DNA of 7,977 nt, taken from NCBI GenBank assembly GCA_934454745.1, contig CAKSGP010000053.1, forward strand, positions 1-7,977, written 5' to 3'. The position numbers and the translations under genes are program-made. Of this stretch, positions 5,773-7,977 are shown piece after piece (the stretch's first letter is position 1; each line of letters begins with the position of its first letter). This DNA is from an uncultured Clostridia bacterium (lineage in GTDB: Bacteria; Bacillota; Clostridia; UBA1381). The notes below the pieces were generated by a model, which was not told the origin of the DNA, ran no database searches, and saw nothing but the letters and a program-made list of their open reading frames with translations.

Positions 5773-6264
5773 ATGAACTTAATTGTAAATGTATCAAAAA
5801 ACTGGGCGATCGGCAAGGATAATTCCTTGCTGTTCCACCTGTCACAGGATATGAAGTTTTTTAAAGCTCATACAACGGGCAAGACAATAGTAATGGGCAG
5901 AAAGACACTTGAGTCACTTCCCGGAGGGAAGCCGTTGCCTAACAGAAAAAATATTGTTCTTACACGAAATAAGGACTACTACCCTGATGGTGTTGAGGTT
6001 TATAACAGTATATCGGATTTTACAGAGGATAACCCCGACACAGAGGATGTATACGTTATCGGCGGAGAATCCCTGTACCGTGATCTTTTACCCTACTGCA
6101 AAAAGGCATTTGTCACAAAGGTTGATGCATCAGTAGATGATGCTGACGCATTTATGCAAGATCTTGACTTGCACCCCGACTGGGAAATTACAGACACAAG
6201 CGAGGAACTTTCGGAAAAGGGTTTAACATTTAGCTTTGTTACATACGAAAACATTCAAAAATAA
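5773..6264 (+). CDS. folA: dihydrofolate reductase
   Basis: Reduces dihydrofolate to tetrahydrofolate with NADPH, in the cytoplasm. The 163 residues are a typical chromosomal DHFR length. Landmarks are WAIGKDNSLLF (11-21, the Met20-loop region), QDMKFFKAHTTGKTIVMGRKT (25-45) with the catalytic acid Asp26, SLPGGKPLPNRKNIVLTR (48-65), VYVIGGESLYRDLLP (93-107) for NADPH binding, and FVTKVDA (113-119). The Trp usual next to the active site in E. coli is Phe21 and the Pro before the acid is Ser24; the substitutions look mild. The ATG follows GAGG (5761-5764) by eight bases, inside the end of the PqqD-like gene. No thyA lies beside it. Its link to the two genes upstream is probably just shared transcription, and a hairpin terminator follows. 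Confidence 0.95.
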   Translation: MNLIVNVSKNWAIGKDNSLLFHLSQDMKFFKAHTTGKTIVMGRKTLESLPGGKPLPNRKNIVLTRNKDYYPDGVEVYNSISDFTEDNPDTEDVYVIGGESLYRDLLPYCKKAFVTKVDASVDDADAFMQDLDLHPDWEITDTSEELSEKGLTFSFVTYENIQK

Positions 6265-6273
6265 CCATAAAAA

Positions 6274-6306
6274 CCATAGAGAGTCTTTCTCTGTGGCTTT
6301 TATTTT
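6274..6306 (+). terminator. intrinsic terminator after the DHFR gene
   Basis: Nine-bp stem CCATAGAGA (6274-6282) with TCTCTGTGG (6288-6296), one G-U pair, five-base loop, followed by CTTTTATTTT (6297-6306). It starts 9 nt after the DHFR stop and would end the kinase-like/PqqD/DHFR transcript. Confidence 0.8.
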
Positions 6307-6316
6307 CCCCCGTCAC

Positions 6317-6356
6317 AAAAAAATCCCAAAGCAGATGAGCTGCTTTGGGTATTTTT
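6317..6356. terminator. bidirectional intrinsic terminator between convergent genes
   Basis: Perfect 10-bp stem CCCAAAGCAG (6325-6334) and CTGCTTTGGG (6340-6349) with a five-base loop. On the minus strand it is followed by A and seven T (complement of 6317-6323), so it should strongly terminate the SGNH-hydrolase gene, which stops at 6360. On the plus strand TATTTTT (6350-6356) follows, giving a backup terminator for the DHFR operon. Confidence 0.85.
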
Positions 6357-6359
6357 ATA

Positions 6360-7977
6360 TTAGTCAAGTGTCGGTAAAGGATTAGGCATTACCGTGTAGT
6401 TCGGTTTAATGTATGCTTCAAGACCTGTATTCATCTTCTTTAGTTCATTTGTTACAAGTGTAGTAATCAATCTTGCACCGAAATCTGTCAAGTGAACACC
6501 ATCAACAAAGATCAATCCAGGGGCTATAACATTACCATTACTATCCTTCTGAATTATGAAATCCGCATAATTGTATGTACCATTTTCCACATATCCGTTC
6601 AATGCATTACAGAACAATTCTGTAAGATTAACAAGCGGAGTGCCTGTTTCACTTGCAATCTGTTCTATATACGGCTTTGTCCTAGGATAGAGATAATTGG
6701 CATAATATTTACTATCTGAAGCACCCGGTGAAGGAGTTCCAAGGATTACAGTTACTCCCATCGCTTTTGCTTCGCGGATAAGCTTCTTATACATTTCCAC
6801 AAACCCTTCCTGTGAGAACCAAACCTTATCTGGAACATTTGGATCATAGACTGTATCAACAAACTCTTCTCCCGCCGCTTCAGCTTCTGCTTTTGCTTTT
6901 TCATACGCTGCTATACGTGATGAATCGTTTATACCAAGGACAACAAGTATATAATCGCCGCCTCTGAGTTCTCTTTTAATTGACTCCCAGTTACAACCGC
7001 AGTAATGACCTGTATTATCACCTTTCATAAACTGACCTATCGACCAACCACCGTGACCGTGCTTTACGACATCAATATCGTCATTTAGCATTTCAGGCAT
7101 ATATTGCTCCCAACCGGTTCTGTTCCAGCTATAAATAGTTCCATTAACTACGCTGTCCATTATGGAGTCGCCCATCATTACAAGACGTTTTTTCGGTGTA
7201 TATTCGCCTTTTTCAGCACCATTTTCAACATATTGATCAAGCTGTTTGTTAAGGCAACTTGCGCCAATATACGACCTTGCAATAGGTGTATTATTTTCGT
7301 CCCATACAAACACCTTAACTGTGGAAACACCTTCACTTAGTATACCTGTTGCAATTTCAGTATTTAAATCAGCATCGCCCTTATACGCATCTAAAAGTCT
7401 GCCAAGCCCATCATAGGTTGCAACATAAACCTTAGCATTAGCATCTGCCTCTGTTGCTTCAAGTTTTACCTTGATTTCATAATCACGGCCCTTTGTATAT
7501 AGAGTTTTACCATTTTCATCGGTTCCGGAAACAATATGGGTTATACCGGGACCAGGATCTACTGACGATACAAGGTATGGCTTGGTATCGTTAACCACAG
7601 CAATCTCTCTTTTGAATGATGGATAACCATTATTTATATGACTGTCAACCTTATATACACCTGAAACACTTCCGAGAGCTGCAACGATTTGAGGCTTTGT
7701 GCTCGTTACTGCTTTATTTACTGTACTCATACCTCGAAGAACGTCTAGTGTCTCCCAATCGGAGGCAGAAGGTGTTATTGTATCTGTTGCATAACAATTT
7801 TTTATGATCTGGTTCCATTTGGCTTCATAGTAGTCTTTATATCCCAAATATCCAAAAGGATACAATTGTCCGGCATTGCCTGTACCTGCAGATATGTTTG
7901 TTGCATAACAATTAGTGAAGTTAGGTCGGTTTAGGACGTAACCTTCTTTATCTTCACCGTATTGCTCTACCCTACCG
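6360..7977 (-). CDS. large exported protein with GLUG-like repeats and a C-terminal SGNH/GDSL esterase domain (N-terminus off the right edge)
   Basis: The open frame enters from the right edge, so only the C-terminal 538 residues are visible. The TTG near 7865 is an internal Leu codon, not a start. Residues 1-70 hold two GLUG-like units with NCYAT (22-26 and 60-64) and a closing NNGYPSF. A beta-rich module at about 130-240 reads AKVYVATYDGLGRLLDAYK ... VKVFVWDE. It resembles accessory modules of clostridial surface proteins. The hydrolase domain covers about 260-515 with all four SGNH blocks: GDS (269-271, nucleophile Ser271), HGHGGWS (306-312, oxyanion Gly), GIND (348-351, Asn350) and DGVH (492-495, Asp492 and His495). 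The layout resembles carbohydrate esterases such as rhamnogalacturonan acetylesterases, so deacetylation of plant or host glycans is plausible but the substrate is inferred. No signal peptide or SLH domain is visible; they would be upstream. The stop is a TAA just before a strong terminator. Confidence 0.9.
   Translation of the reverse strand, partial: GRVEQYGEDKEGYVLNRPNFTNCYATNISAGTGNAGQLYPFGYLGYKDYYEAKWNQIIKNCYATDTITPSASDWETLDVLRGMSTVNKAVTSTKPQIVAALGSVSGVYKVDSHINNGYPSFKREIAVVNDTKPYLVSSVDPGPGITHIVSGTDENGKTLYTKGRDYEIKVKLEATEADANAKVYVATYDGLGRLLDAYKGDADLNTEIATGILSEGVSTVKVFVWDENNTPIARSYIGASCLNKQLDQYVENGAEKGEYTPKKRLVMMGDSIMDSVVNGTIYSWNRTGWEQYMPEMLNDDIDVVKHGHGGWSIGQFMKGDNTGHYCGCNWESIKRELRGGDYILVVLGINDSSRIAAYEKAKAEAEAAGEEFVDTVYDPNVPDKVWFSQEGFVEMYKKLIREAKAMGVTVILGTPSPGASDSKYYANYLYPRTKPYIEQIASETGTPLVNLTELFCNALNGYVENGTYNYADFIIQKDSNGNVIAPGLIFVDGVHLTDFGARLITTLVTNELKKMNTGLEAYIKPNYTVMPNPLPTLD
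7785..7913 (-). repeat. pair of 15-bp direct repeats encoding NCYAT (GLUG-like units)
   Basis: The plus-strand sequence TGTTGCATAACAATT occurs identically at 7785-7799 and 7899-7913. It is in the same reading frame, 38 codons apart, inside the partial SGNH-hydrolase gene. It marks the ends of a repeated coding unit of the GLUG type, which often occurs in many copies in surface proteins, so further copies probably lie to the right of the window. Confidence 0.7.

Noticed and set aside
7863..7865. TTG as the start of the SGNH hydrolase gene
   Set aside because: The frame is open upstream to the window edge and encodes a further GLUG-like unit, so this TTG is an internal Leu codon.

Overview
This window looks like a chromosomal piece of a moderately AT-rich, Gram-positive-type anaerobe of the class Clostridia. 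Three things support this. The order pyrH-frr-uppS-cdsA-dxr is the classic Firmicutes arrangement. There is an exported S-layer-homology (SLH) protein. There is also a large exported SGNH esterase with GLUG-like repeats. An SLH protein beside a probable polysaccharide esterase would suit a gut or plant-fibre-degrading clostridium, but the genus cannot be fixed from this sequence.

Minus strand, 4673 down to 1: a sigma-A-type promoter (4645-4673) reads into an SLH-protein gene. This is followed closely by pyrH (UMP kinase), frr (ribosome recycling factor), uppS (undecaprenyl diphosphate synthase), cdsA (CDP-diglyceride synthase) and the first 212 codons of dxr (MEP isoprenoid pathway), which runs off the left edge. 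The operon links pyrimidine nucleotide supply, translation recycling, the cell-wall lipid carrier, phospholipid precursors and isoprenoid supply. Two things stand out. The SLH gene has an in-frame TGA (3788-3790), after which the same frame stays open and protein-like for 58 more codons, ending just before pyrH. A terminator-like hairpin sits between frr and uppS, inside the operon.

Plus strand, 4703 to 6306: a divergent promoter (TTGCAA-17-TATAAT) drives three tightly packed genes. These are an HPr-kinase/PEPCK-like P-loop protein, a PqqD-family (RRE-type) small protein overlapping it by 4 nt, and a dihydrofolate reductase starting 3 nt after the PqqD stop. The kinase-like plus PqqD pair resembles peptide-modification (RiPP) modules. 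No precursor peptide or maturase is visible in the window, so the pair is an orphan here. It is the best candidate for undescribed biology. A hairpin terminator closes the unit.

Minus strand, 7977 to 6360: the C-terminal 538 residues of a large, probably extracellular protein. It has two GLUG-like repeat units, a beta-rich linker domain and a complete SGNH/GDSL hydrolase domain. Its N-terminus lies beyond the right edge. A strong bidirectional hairpin (6325-6349) separates it from the convergent DHFR gene.

No rRNA, tRNA, CRISPR, insertion sequence or phage gene was seen. No gene-free stretch exceeds 300 bases; the longest is the 183-nt divergent promoter region at 4607-4789.
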